Source: Salinilacustrithrix flava (GTDB lineage: Bacteria; Actinomycetota; Acidimicrobiia; Acidimicrobiales; Salinilacustritrichaceae). From it: a DNA stretch of 64,000 nt. Both the position numbers and the translations under genes were made by a program. This document shows, in pieces, positions 1 to 8,373 of this stretch. The stretch lies in assembly GCA_024128875.1 (NCBI GenBank), contig JAMYFF010000001.1, forward strand, positions 930,001-994,000, in the 5' to 3' direction. How positions within the stretch are numbered: position 1 is the first letter of the stretch; each line of letters begins with the position of its first letter. Under the pieces are notes generated by a model, which was not told the DNA's origin, did no database searches, and was given only the letters and a program-made list of their open reading frames with translations.

Positions 1-214
1 ACCGGTCGGTGTCCTCGGCGATGGCGCGCACGTCGGCGGCCTTCGTCGGCAGCCAGGCGCCCCCGAAGCGCTCGGTGTGGGCCACCGGGCAGCGCTCGCG
101 CAGGTCGTCCCAGATCTCCGGGGCGTTCGCCGCGTAGTCCGGGTGGGTGTGGTCGAAGTCCGTGGCCCAGTCCTCGACGGGCTGGCGCTTGGTCTCCGGC
201 ACGGTGTCGGTCAT
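1..214 (-). CDS. Cytochrome P450, N-terminal fragment (cut by window edge)
   Basis: The frame opens at an ATG at 214 and runs off the left edge, leaving 71 residues. The visible part has the N-terminal look of soluble actinobacterial P450s: an acidic-aromatic stretch DFDHTHPDY followed by WDDLRERCPVAHTERFGG and a W-L-P-T-K strand before the helix B region. The I-helix and heme-binding Cys lie outside the window, so activity and substrate cannot be judged. It is the last gene of a minus-strand run and has an operator-like palindrome 20-35 bp upstream of its start, suggesting its own repressor control. P450 family membership is fairly secure from the pattern; subfamily is not. Confidence 0.8.
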   Translation of the reverse strand, partial: MTDTVPETKRQPVEDWATDFDHTHPDYAANAPEIWDDLRERCPVAHTERFGGAWLPTKAADVRAIAEDTDR

Positions 215-233
215 CTCGTCGTATTCCCCCGGT

Positions 234-249
234 GATAACGGTTGTTATC
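234..249. promoter_or_regulatory. Operator-like inverted repeat upstream of the P450
   Basis: GATAAC-GGTT-GTTATC is a perfect 6-bp inverted repeat with a 4-bp spacer, and is markedly AT-richer than its surroundings. It lies 20 bp upstream of the P450 start and downstream of the amidohydrolase stop. Size and symmetry fit a TetR-type operator, but no regulator gene is visible next to it. Confidence 0.45.
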
Positions 250-301
250 GAGCATCGTAGCGTCCGACGTGTCGCGGGCCACACCGGCCGACGGAGAGCC
301 G

Positions 302-2053
302 TCAGGTGCGCGGCTGGGGGCCTCGCTGGAGCGATCCCGGGCGTTCGCCGGTGAGCTCGCCGTGCTCGACGGTCGGCACGCCGCGCTTGAGGGTGGCCAC
401 GTAGCCGATCGCCTCCTGCAGGAGCCGGGTGCCGCCGGCGGGCAGGTCGGCGGCGAGGTGCGGCGGACGCAGGGCGAGCCGGTCGAGGTCGATGACGTTG
501 AGGTCGGCCAGGTAACCGGGTGCGACCACGCCGCGGTCGTGCCAGCCGACGTGGGCGGCGGTGCGCTGGGTCTGGTGGTGGACCATGTGCTCGAGGCTCA
601 GCTTCGGGCCGCGGGTGCGGTCGCGGGTCCAGTGCGTGATGGCCGTGGTCGGCATGGTGCCGTCGGAGATGGCGTTGCAGTGGGCGCCTGCGTCGGACAG
701 GCCGACCATGGCGTGCGGCGACGACAGCATCTCGTGGACGTCATCGAGGCTGCCGTTGGCGTAGTTCATGAGCGGCACGTACAGCAGCGTGGAGCCGTCG
801 CCCGTGGCGGCCGGACCGGTGAGCAGGTCGTAGAGCACGTCGAAGGGCTCGCGGCCCTGGGCGGCGGCGAGGCCGGCGACGCTGTGCTCGGGGGTCGGCT
901 CGTAGTCCGGCGGATCGGCCAGCGGGTACATGCGATCCCAGCCCGAGTGGATGATCAGCGGGAAGCCACGGAGGTGCCCGGCGGCGGCCGCGTGCTCCTC
1001 CCGCAGGCGCTCGCGCACCTCAGGGGTGCGCAGCTCGGCGAGGCGGGCGGCGCGGTCGGTCGGCAGCCGGGACCAGGTGGGGGCGAAGAGGAGGGGGTTC
1101 GCCGACGCGTCGAGGCCGAGGAGCACCCCGATGGGTCGCACGGCCACCTGCGCCTTGGCGTCGGCTCCGGCCTCGACCCAGCTCCCGATGGCGGTGAGCA
1201 GCTCCCGGAAGCGGTCCGGGGTGTCGTCGTTCTGCTGGACGGTGAACGACAGCGGTCGGCCCACCTTCAGCGCCAGCTCGCCGAGCAGCTCGAGCTCCCG
1301 CGCGACGAGCTCGTCGTCGTCGGACTGGTAGGCGTCGGAGATGAGCTGGATGACGCCGGTGCCGGCCCGGGTGAGGGCATCCGCGATGCCGAGGACCTCG
1401 TCGGTGGCGGCGGTGAGCGTGCCGATGGACTCGCCCGTGCTGGTGCGGTGCACCCACGTGCGGCTGGTCGTGAACCCGAGCGCGCCGGCGCGGATGCCGG
1501 CCTCGCACAGCCGGCTCATGGCATCGATGTCGTCGGCCGTCGCCCGCTCGGTGTGGTCGGCGCCGCGTGCGCCCATCACGTAGGTGCGGAGCGCGGCGTG
1601 GGGGACCTGGGTGCCGACGTCGACGGTCCAGCGGTGGCGGTCGAGCACGTCGAGGTACTCGGGGAAGGTCTCCCACCCCCACGAGAGGCCCTCGGCCAGC
1701 GCGGTGCCGGGGATGTCCTCCACGCCCTCGAGCAGCGAGATGAGCCAGTCGTGGCGGTCGGGTCGGGCGGGGGCGAAGCCGACCCCGCAGTTCCCGGTGA
1801 CGATCGACGTCACGCCGTTCACCGATGACGGTGCCAGGTCCGAATCCCAGGTGACCTGGCCGTCGTAGTGGGTGTGGATGTCGACCCAGCCGGGCGTCAC
1901 GACCATGCCGTCGGCGTCGATGGTGCGCCGGCCCTCGCCGACGTCGTCGCCCACCGCCACGATGCGCTCGCCGTCGATGGCGACGTCGGCGCGCCGTCGC
2001 GGCGCACCCGTCCCGTCCACGATCGTGCCGTTGCGGATCACCAGGTCGTGCAT
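302..2053 (-). CDS. N-acyl-D-amino-acid deacylase-like amidohydrolase
   Basis: This 583-residue protein belongs to the amidohydrolase superfamily, D-aminoacylase branch. The first 25 residues form the small beta-sandwich start (VIRNGTIVDGTGAPRR). The metal motif is H60-x-H62 in PGWVDIHTHYDGQ. A C-terminal segment containing GLSDAGAHCNAISDG is typical of the family and carries a metal-site Asp. The predicted reaction is hydrolysis of N-acyl-D-amino acids or related cyclic or acylated amides; the substrate is not fixed by sequence. ATG 2053 was chosen because MHDLVIRNG is the family N-terminus and GGGGGACGAC precedes it. The frame is open 171 bp further upstream but that reads into the neighbouring gene. 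It sits 58 bp downstream of the GH13 gene, probably in the same transcript. Confidence 0.85.
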   Translation of the reverse strand: MHDLVIRNGTIVDGTGAPRRRADVAIDGERIVAVGDDVGEGRRTIDADGMVVTPGWVDIHTHYDGQVTWDSDLAPSSVNGVTSIVTGNCGVGFAPARPDRHDWLISLLEGVEDIPGTALAEGLSWGWETFPEYLDVLDRHRWTVDVGTQVPHAALRTYVMGARGADHTERATADDIDAMSRLCEAGIRAGALGFTTSRTWVHRTSTGESIGTLTAATDEVLGIADALTRAGTGVIQLISDAYQSDDDELVARELELLGELALKVGRPLSFTVQQNDDTPDRFRELLTAIGSWVEAGADAKAQVAVRPIGVLLGLDASANPLLFAPTWSRLPTDRAARLAELRTPEVRERLREEHAAAAGHLRGFPLIIHSGWDRMYPLADPPDYEPTPEHSVAGLAAAQGREPFDVLYDLLTGPAATGDGSTLLYVPLMNYANGSLDDVHEMLSSPHAMVGLSDAGAHCNAISDGTMPTTAITHWTRDRTRGPKLSLEHMVHHQTQRTAAHVGWHDRGVVAPGYLADLNVIDLDRLALRPPHLAADLPAGGTRLLQEAIGYVATLKRGVPTVEHGELTGERPGSLQRGPQPRT

Positions 2054-2111
2054 GTCGTCCCCCGAAGGTCGTTCCTGGCAACGACCGTAGCCTCGGCCGG
2101 CGGCCCCGGGC

Positions 2112-3785
2112 CTACGGCGGGGTGGAGCCCTCGCTGTCCTGGAGGCGGAACCAGTGGTGGGCGTAGCCGGCCAGGGTGAGCTCGATGGTCGAGCCGTCGA
2201 CCTCGTGGACCGGCTGGGCGGCATCGAGCAGATCGACGACCTGGTCGCAGCCCTCCATCGGGCCCAGGTCGATGCGCAGCAGGCGCGGGGTCGGGCTCAG
2301 GTTGTGGATCGCGACGACGGCCGAGCGCTCCCAGTCGCAGCGGTGGGCGAGCACGGCGTCGTCGCCGGTGTCGAGCAGCATCGTCGTGCCCCAGCCCAGC
2401 TCGGGCGTCTCGCGCCGGCGGCGGATCATCCGCTCCATCCAGGTGAGCAGGGAGTCGGCCCGCCGGCGCTGGTCTGCGACGTTGACCGCCAGCGGACCGA
2501 ACTGGCCGTCGGGGACGGGACGGGCCAGGCGGGACGGCCTTGCCGGGGAGAACCCGGCGTTCTTGCCGTCGGTCCACTGCATCGGCGTGCGCACGCTCAG
2601 GCGGCCATCGATGTCGAGGTTCTCGCCCATGCCGATCTCCTCGCCGTAGAACAGCACCGGCGTGCCGGGGAGGCTGAACAGCAGGCTGTACACCATCCGG
2701 ATGCGGTCCTGGTCGCCGTCGAGCATCGGCGGGAGCCGCCGGCGCAGGCCGCGACCGAACAGCTGCATGTGCTCCTCGGGGCCGAAGGCGTCGAACACCT
2801 CCTGGCGCTCGTCCTCGCTCAGCTGGTCGAGGGTGAGCTCGTCGTGGTTGCGCACGAAGATCGCCCACTGGGCGTCCTCGGGGATCTCCGGCCGGGCGTC
2901 GAGCGCGCCCCGGATCGGACCGGCGTCGCAGCGGGCCAGGGCCAGGTACATGGCCTGCATGAGCGGGAAGTCGAAGAGCAGCTCGAGCTCGTCGTCGTCG
3001 CCGAAGAACTCGACCAGCTGGTCCGGGGGCAGGTTGACCTCGCCGAGCAGCACCGAGTCGCCTCGTCGCCGGGCCATGAAGGCGCGCAGATCGCGGATCA
3101 GCTCGTGGGGATCGAGGGACAGCTCGCCGTCGGCATCGGTGGCCTCGGTCTCGATGAGGAACGGCACCGCGTCGACGCGGAAGCCGTCGACCCCGACCTG
3201 GAGCCAGAATCCGGCGATCTTGGCGATCTCCTCGCGCACGGCGGGGTTGCCGATGTTGAGGTCGGGCTGGTGGGAGTAGAAGTGGTGCAGGTACCACTCC
3301 CCGGTCTTGTCGTCCTCGGTCCAGATGCTGTCCTCGGCGTCGGGGAAGACGTTCTCGGCGTGGGGCTGCTCCGGCTCCTCCTCGGCCCACACGTACCAGT
3401 CCCGGTAGGGGCTGGCCTTGGAGCGGCGGGCGCTGCGGAACCACGGGTGCTGGTCGGAGGTGTGGTTCACGACCAGGTCGACGATGACGCGCATGCCGCG
3501 GTCCTTGGCCGTGCGGATGAACGCGACGAGGTCCCCGAGGGATCCGAGGCTCGCGTCGACCGAGTAGTAGTCCGTGATGTCGTAGCCGTCGTCCCGGTTC
3601 GGGGAGGGGTAGAAGGGCATCAGCCAGATGCAGGTGACCCCGATGCCGGCGAGGTAGTCGACCCGGTCGGTGAGGCCGGGGAGGTCGCCGGTGCCGTCGC
3701 CGTCGGTGTCGAGGAACGTCTCGACGTCCAGGCAGTAGATGACCCCGTTCTTCCACCACAGGTCGCTGGTGCGCGGGGCGCTCAT
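2112..3785 (-). CDS. GH13 alpha-amylase family protein, trehalose-synthase-like
   Basis: A 557-residue glycoside hydrolase family 13 enzyme. All four conserved regions are present: DLVVNHTS (103-110), GFRVDAVPF with nucleophile D205, LLGEVN with acid/base E249, and RNHDEL with D315. FYPSPNRDDGYDITDY and the GDLPGL/DYLAGIGV opening resemble maltose-to-trehalose isomerases (TreS) more than secreted amylases, and there is no signal peptide. A cytoplasmic role in alpha-glucan or trehalose turnover fits, and an OtsA gene lies at 18 kb. ATG 3785 overlaps the end of the upstream LLM oxidoreductase by 4 bp, so the two are translationally coupled. It could also be a glucosyltransferase or hydrolase of the same subfamily. 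Confidence 0.85.
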   Translation of the reverse strand: MSAPRTSDLWWKNGVIYCLDVETFLDTDGDGTGDLPGLTDRVDYLAGIGVTCIWLMPFYPSPNRDDGYDITDYYSVDASLGSLGDLVAFIRTAKDRGMRVIVDLVVNHTSDQHPWFRSARRSKASPYRDWYVWAEEEPEQPHAENVFPDAEDSIWTEDDKTGEWYLHHFYSHQPDLNIGNPAVREEIAKIAGFWLQVGVDGFRVDAVPFLIETEATDADGELSLDPHELIRDLRAFMARRRGDSVLLGEVNLPPDQLVEFFGDDDELELLFDFPLMQAMYLALARCDAGPIRGALDARPEIPEDAQWAIFVRNHDELTLDQLSEDERQEVFDAFGPEEHMQLFGRGLRRRLPPMLDGDQDRIRMVYSLLFSLPGTPVLFYGEEIGMGENLDIDGRLSVRTPMQWTDGKNAGFSPARPSRLARPVPDGQFGPLAVNVADQRRRADSLLTWMERMIRRRRETPELGWGTTMLLDTGDDAVLAHRCDWERSAVVAIHNLSPTPRLLRIDLGPMEGCDQVVDLLDAAQPVHEVDGSTIELTLAGYAHHWFRLQDSEGSTPP

Positions 3786-4765
3786 CGGTCGCTCCCTCCG
3801 TCGTCGGCCTGCAGGGAGGGCAGGACGTGCTCGGCGAACGCGTCGATGAACGCGTCCTGGGTCTGGCCGACGTGGTGGAGCCAGAGCGAGTCGACGCCGA
3901 GCTCCACGTACTCCTGCAGCCAGGTGAGGTGCTGGCCGACGTCGGACGACACGAGCACCTTCTCCCGCACGTCGGCGGCGGTGACGTGGACGGCGGCGGC
4001 GTCGAACTGCGCCGGCATCTCGAGGTTCCAGGCCAGGGTGGAGTCGAACACGTTGGTGCGCCACTGCTCGTGGGCCACGGCCTCGGCGGTGGCCTCGTCG
4101 GGGTCGTAGGCCAGGTGCACCTGGAGGAAGATCGGCTTGCCGTCGCCACCGCCCTCGCGGAACGCATCGAAGACCTTCCGGAGCACGTCGTGGGGTTGGT
4201 TGGTCGTGATGAGGGCGTCCGCCCAGCCGCCGACCGTCCGAGCGGTCGCCTCGCTGATCGCAGCGCCGACGAGCATCGGCGGCTCCGACGGCAGGTCCCA
4301 CAGGCGGGCCCGGTCGACCGTGACGAGGCCGTCGTGGGTGACCTCCTCCCCGGCCAGCAGGGCCTTGATGATGTCGACGCACTCGAGCAGGCGACGGTCC
4401 CGCGTCGGCTTGTCCGGCCATCGCTCGCCGGTGATGTGCTCGTTCAGCGCCTCACCCGACCCGAGGGCGGTCCAGAACCGACCCGGGTACATCTCGGCCA
4501 GGGTGGCGATGGCGTGGGCGATGATCGCCGGGTGGTAGCGCTGCACCGGGGCGTTCACCACGCCGCAGCGCCCCGAGGTGGCCTCGAGGGCGGCGCCGAG
4601 CCAGGACCAGGCGAAGCCCGAGTGGCCCTGGCGCTCGCCCCACGGGGCGATGTGGTCCGAGCAGCTCACGTCGTCGAAGCCGGCCCGATCGGCCCGCTTG
4701 GCGGCGTCGAGGAGGGCGCTGGGGGCCAGCTGCTCGTGGGACGCGTGGAACCCGACTCGTGTCAT
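3782..4765 (-). CDS. LLM-class flavin/F420 oxidoreductase coupled to GH13 gene
   Basis: A 327-residue luciferase-like TIM-barrel oxidoreductase. It opens MTRVGFHASHEQLAPSAL, has the barrel pattern RADRAGFDDVSCSDH (D/H near residue 40), GRCGVVNAPVQRYHPAIIA, and LGSGEALNEHITGERWP, which is the cofactor-binding loop of this class. A close relative in the window is the gene at 13571. Members use F420 or FMN; this one lacks features that settle which. From memory, LLM proteins of a particular FMN-type subfamily are recurrently found beside TreS-like GH13 genes, and the 4-bp overlap here supports a shared function, which remains unknown. ATG 4765 starts the conserved N-terminus. Confidence 0.8.
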   Translation of the reverse strand: MTRVGFHASHEQLAPSALLDAAKRADRAGFDDVSCSDHIAPWGERQGHSGFAWSWLGAALEATSGRCGVVNAPVQRYHPAIIAHAIATLAEMYPGRFWTALGSGEALNEHITGERWPDKPTRDRRLLECVDIIKALLAGEEVTHDGLVTVDRARLWDLPSEPPMLVGAAISEATARTVGGWADALITTNQPHDVLRKVFDAFREGGGDGKPIFLQVHLAYDPDEATAEAVAHEQWRTNVFDSTLAWNLEMPAQFDAAAVHVTAADVREKVLVSSDVGQHLTWLQEYVELGVDSLWLHHVGQTQDAFIDAFAEHVLPSLQADDGGSDR

Positions 4766-4847
4766 GGCTGGCGTCCGTACCCCGCCCCGTTTGGTTTCGC
4801 ACCTCCGTTCGTGACCGGATCCGGTCATCGACGGGGGTGCGAACGCC

Positions 4848-7046
4848 TCAGAGGGCGAGGGTGGTCCGGAAGAACTCGAGGATGCGGTGCTCCATCGACT
4901 CGCGGTCGGCCTCCTGGCGGGGCATGTGCCGCTCGTCGGGGTACAGGAGCAGGCGGTGGTCGATGTCGGTGTGGACGAGCGCGTTGACGAGGCGAGCGGT
5001 GTGGCGGAAGTGCACGTTCTCGTCGATGAGGCCGTGCACGAGCAGCAGGTGGCGATCCCGCATGCCCTCGACGTGGGTCATCACCGACGCGCCGCGGTAG
5101 CCGTCGGGGTTCCCGGCCGGCGTGCCCATGTATCGCTCGGTGTAGTGCGTGTCGTAGCCGTCCCAGGACGTCACGGGTGCGCCGGCGCACGCGCTGCGGA
5201 ACACATCGGGTCGCCGGGCGAGGCACATCGCGCTCAGGTAGCCGCCGTAGCTCCAGCCGTAGATGCCGACGCGGTCGGGGTCCGTCGTGCCCTCGGCGAC
5301 CAGCGCCTCGACGAGGCGGACCTGGTCGTCGACCTCCACCGTGCCCATGCGGTGGTGCAGCGCGCCCTCGAAGGCCAGGCCCCGGTCGGTGGACCCCCGC
5401 CCGTCGATCACCGCGACGCAGAAGCCCTCCTGGCGCAGGAGCTGGGCCCGCAGCGCGACGGTGGGGGCCCAGGACCGGGTGACGAGCTGAGCGTGCGGGC
5501 CGCCGTACACCCACACCACCGTCGGGAACGGCCCCTCCCCGTCGGGGCGGTACACCGCGGCGTGCAGCTCGGTCGGCGGGCCCCCGGCATCGAGCGGCTC
5601 GGTGTCGACGGTGCGCAGCGCCGGCGGTCGGAGCGCGAGCTCGTCGACCCGGGGGTCGTCGGCGGAGTCGTGAAGGGCGTGGGTCCGGTCGCCGGCGTGG
5701 AGCACCGTCCGGGGCGGCGCGCCGGAAATCGAGGTGGTGTGCACCCAGGCGCCGGCCTCCGGATGGGCGACCGCGCCGTGGACCCCGGCCTCGGTGGTGA
5801 GCCGCTCGACCGGCCCGGCGTCGAGGCCGACGCGGTGGACGTGGCGCTCGAGCGGCGACGCTCCGGTGGCGCGGAACCACACCGTCCCGGCGCCGACCCC
5901 GACGACGTCGGTGACCACCCAGTGGCCCTCGGTCAGGACGTGGCGGAGTCCGCCGTCGGGCTCCCGCACCTCGAGGTGGCGGAACCCGGTCCGCTCGCTG
6001 GCCCACAGCAGCGACCCGTCGGGCAGCGGTCGGAGGACGTCGTGGAGGTTGATCCAGGTGTTCGACGCCTCGGTCCAGAGCAGCGTGCCGGGCACGGTGC
6101 CGTCCCGGGCTGCCGACACGTCGTACCGGACGACGTCGAGGCGGCGCTGGTCGCGCGACTGGAGCTGCACCACGACGGCCTCGTCGTCGACCCAGTCGAC
6201 CCGAGCCACGTAGCGGTCGCCGCCGATGTCGCTGGCATCGAGGTCGAGCCAGGCCGGCGACGCCGCCCCGCTGCCGTCGGTGGGCACGACGCCCACCCGC
6301 ACGAGCGCGTTCGCCGCTCCGGCGAAGGGGTACCGGTGGTCCTCCTGCGCGCCGGCGCCGACCTCGTCGCTGCCCTGGTGGACGATGCGGTACACGGGGA
6401 TGTGGGTCTCGTCGACCTCGCAGAACGCGACGTGGGCGCCGTCCGGGGAGAACCAGAAGCCCCCGGGCCGGCCCATCTCCTCCTGGGCCACGTACTCGGC
6501 CAACCCGTTGGTGCGCCCGGTACCCGCCGCCCCGGCGGTGACCGCCAGCGGCGAGGCGGCCTCGACGTCGGCGACGTGGACCTCGTCGCCGGCGACGAAA
6601 CCGACGAGGGTGCCGTCGGCGGAGAGCCGGGCGTCCAGGATGGCGCCGTCGACGGCGTCCGCCGGGACCACGAGGCGGGGCGGGTGGTCCTCGCCCCCGG
6701 CGAGGCCGTCGAGCAGCCACAGCCCGTCGGCCATCGGCACCAGCACCCGGTCGGCTCGGTCGGCCCACTGGTACCGGGTCACCCCGACGGCCAGCTCACG
6801 GGCCCGCTCCCGGCGCAGGCGCTCCTCGAGCCCGACGGTCGCCTCGTCGACCGCGGCGCCGGGCGTCGGGAGGCGGCGCGTCGTGCCGCGATCGACGTCG
6901 ACGACGTGCAGCGACTGGTGGAGGCTGCCGGGCTCGGCGAGCAGGTAGGTCACGGCGCGACCGTCGGGCGAGAAGCGGACGGACGTCGGCGCGGTGGTGC
7001 CCGGCGCGGGCCGCCGGGCCACGTCGGTGGTGGTCAGCGCACGCAT
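4848..7046 (-). CDS. Dipeptidyl-peptidase-IV-type S9 family peptidase
   Basis: The protein has 732 residues: an N-terminal beta-propeller (about 20-470) and a C-terminal alpha/beta hydrolase (about 480-732). The propeller carries the AEYVAQEEM double-Glu motif that in DPP-IV anchors the substrate N-terminus, and GFWFSPDGAHVAF. The hydrolase carries YGWSYGGYLS (nucleophile Ser), LLVHGLIDENVHF (Asp region) and DERHMPR (His). It should remove X-Pro or X-Ala dipeptides from peptides. No signal peptide is seen, so it is probably cytoplasmic. ATG 7046 was chosen because the open frame upstream reads antisense to the divergent gene at 7132. The catalytic triad appears complete. It is the first gene of a minus-strand run that reaches the left edge. 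Confidence 0.9.
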   Translation of the reverse strand: MRALTTTDVARRPAPGTTAPTSVRFSPDGRAVTYLLAEPGSLHQSLHVVDVDRGTTRRLPTPGAAVDEATVGLEERLRRERARELAVGVTRYQWADRADRVLVPMADGLWLLDGLAGGEDHPPRLVVPADAVDGAILDARLSADGTLVGFVAGDEVHVADVEAASPLAVTAGAAGTGRTNGLAEYVAQEEMGRPGGFWFSPDGAHVAFCEVDETHIPVYRIVHQGSDEVGAGAQEDHRYPFAGAANALVRVGVVPTDGSGAASPAWLDLDASDIGGDRYVARVDWVDDEAVVVQLQSRDQRRLDVVRYDVSAARDGTVPGTLLWTEASNTWINLHDVLRPLPDGSLLWASERTGFRHLEVREPDGGLRHVLTEGHWVVTDVVGVGAGTVWFRATGASPLERHVHRVGLDAGPVERLTTEAGVHGAVAHPEAGAWVHTTSISGAPPRTVLHAGDRTHALHDSADDPRVDELALRPPALRTVDTEPLDAGGPPTELHAAVYRPDGEGPFPTVVWVYGGPHAQLVTRSWAPTVALRAQLLRQEGFCVAVIDGRGSTDRGLAFEGALHHRMGTVEVDDQVRLVEALVAEGTTDPDRVGIYGWSYGGYLSAMCLARRPDVFRSACAGAPVTSWDGYDTHYTERYMGTPAGNPDGYRGASVMTHVEGMRDRHLLLVHGLIDENVHFRHTARLVNALVHTDIDHRLLLYPDERHMPRQEADRESMEHRILEFFRTTLAL

Positions 7047-7131
7047 CGGCGCGACCCTACGGGGCGTCTTCCCCGGCGGGTGGTGGGGTACGGACCCCGA
7101 CATGGCAGACCCCGAGCCAGGAGACGCACCG

Positions 7132-7542
7132 ATGGATCCCCGCCATCCGAGCAAGCACGGCAACGAGGTCGTGGAACCCGCGACGCAGGCCGAGGTGAGC
7201 CGTCGACGCGACGCCCAGGCCGGGCAGACCGACGAGCTCCTCGGCACGCCCACCACCCCGGCGCTCCCGTCGTCCATGGGCAAGGGCATGTTCGCCGGCG
7301 CGGCCATCGGCGCGGTGGTCGGTGCACTGCTGCTGACGCCCCTGGCCTTCGCCAACATCCTCGATCTCGACTTCTTCGTCCGCCTGGTCATCGTCTGGGT
7401 CGCCGGCGCCGCGGCCGGCGCCACGATCGGCGCGGTGTTCTTCGCCGGCGCCAAGGCCGAGATGGACAACCCGGAGAACGACGAGTACCTCTACGCGGAT
7501 GGCCCTTCGGACGACCGCCGCCAGGGACCTGGCCTCGACTGA
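7132..7542 (+). CDS. Small two-pass membrane protein, unknown function
   Basis: A 136-residue protein with a hydrophilic N-terminus, then two glycine/alanine-rich membrane segments (about 58-76 and 85-107) separated by NILDLDFFVR, and an acidic tail ending near DNPENDEYLYADG. The Gly-zipper-like spacing (GAAIGAVVG, GAAAGATIG) suggests tight helix packing. I do not recognise a named family. ATG 7132 is preferred because AGGAGA lies 8 bp upstream; an in-frame ATG at 7102 would add 10 residues. The 3' end overlaps the next gene by 44 bp, so the two are probably co-expressed. Confidence 0.65.
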   Translation: MDPRHPSKHGNEVVEPATQAEVSRRRDAQAGQTDELLGTPTTPALPSSMGKGMFAGAAIGAVVGALLLTPLAFANILDLDFFVRLVIVWVAGAAAGATIGAVFFAGAKAEMDNPENDEYLYADGPSDDRRQGPGLD

Positions 7543-8311
7543 ACCCCGACGCCTCCGGGGGCTGCTCGCGCTGGTGCTCGGCCTCACCCTCGCCGCCTGC
7601 GGCGGCGACGACATCGCGGTCGAGCGCTCCGGCGGTGCAGCACCGCTGACCGCCGAACGCGCCGTCGAGGCGACGACCACGGCGGTGCCGACGACCCTCG
7701 CGCCGGCCACCACCGCCGCGCCGCCGACCACGGCGGCCCCACCCACCACGGCGGCGGTCCCGCGAGTCCTGGTCGACACGGGGTTCGCGCCCTTCGCCAC
7801 CGTCGACCAGGTGGTGCTCGTCCACCCCGCGGCGCAGGTGGAGACGGTCGGGTTCCACGAGTCCAACCACGACGGCGCCCGCCAGCTGGCGCCCACGGAG
7901 TCCGCGGCCCGACCGATCGAGCTCGAGACGCGGGACCGAGGCACGGGTTCGCGGAGCGCGGCGGACGTCGTGGTCGCCCCCGACGCCGAGATCCGCTCGC
8001 CGGTCACGGGCACCGTGAAGCGGGCCGGCGGCTACATCCTCTACTGCGAGCACGACGACGACTTCGCCGTCATCGAGCCCGACGCCCGCCCCGGCTGGGA
8101 GGTCAAGGTCCTCCACATCGACGGCGTGCAGGTCCAGGCCGGTCAGCGGGTCGAGGCCGGTGCCACGGTGCTCGCCCCCCGGCCCACGCCGCTGCCGTTC
8201 GCGTCCCAGGTCGACGACCACACGGCGTCGCCGGCCTGGCCTCACGTGCACATCGAGGTCGTGGACACCAGCATCCCCGATCGTCCGTCCCCGGGCGGGA
8301 GCGGCTGCTGA
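7499..8311 (+). CDS. Lipoprotein with degenerate M23-like (LytM) domain
   Basis: A 270-residue predicted lipoprotein: an Arg-rich n-region, hydrophobic LLALVLGLTLAAC lipobox (Cys about 35), a Thr/Pro/Ala linker with repeats of PTTAAPP (about 62-85), then a globular domain. The domain contains IRSPVTGTVKRAGGY, VKVLHIDGVQVQAGQRVEAG and WPHVHIEVVD, matching the shape of M23/LytM metallopeptidases, whose last motif is an HxH. The first metal motif (HxxxD) is not convincingly conserved, so it may bind peptidoglycan or act as a regulator rather than cut. It starts inside the preceding gene and is 62 bp upstream of surE. Confidence 0.65.
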   Translation: MALRTTAARDLASTEPRRLRGLLALVLGLTLAACGGDDIAVERSGGAAPLTAERAVEATTTAVPTTLAPATTAAPPTTAAPPTTAAVPRVLVDTGFAPFATVDQVVLVHPAAQVETVGFHESNHDGARQLAPTESAARPIELETRDRGTGSRSAADVVVAPDAEIRSPVTGTVKRAGGYILYCEHDDDFAVIEPDARPGWEVKVLHIDGVQVQAGQRVEAGATVLAPRPTPLPFASQVDDHTASPAWPHVHIEVVDTSIPDRPSPGGSGC

Positions 8312-8373
8312 AGCCACCGGTCGTCCACCTCGTGGCCATCGTCGATCCACCGCATGGCTGGTAGAAGGAGGCG

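Noticed and set aside
4887..7649. 920-residue plus-strand frame opposite the DPP-IV-type peptidase
   Set aside because: Antisense shadow; low-complexity V/G/D-rich translation, no motif, no ribosome site.
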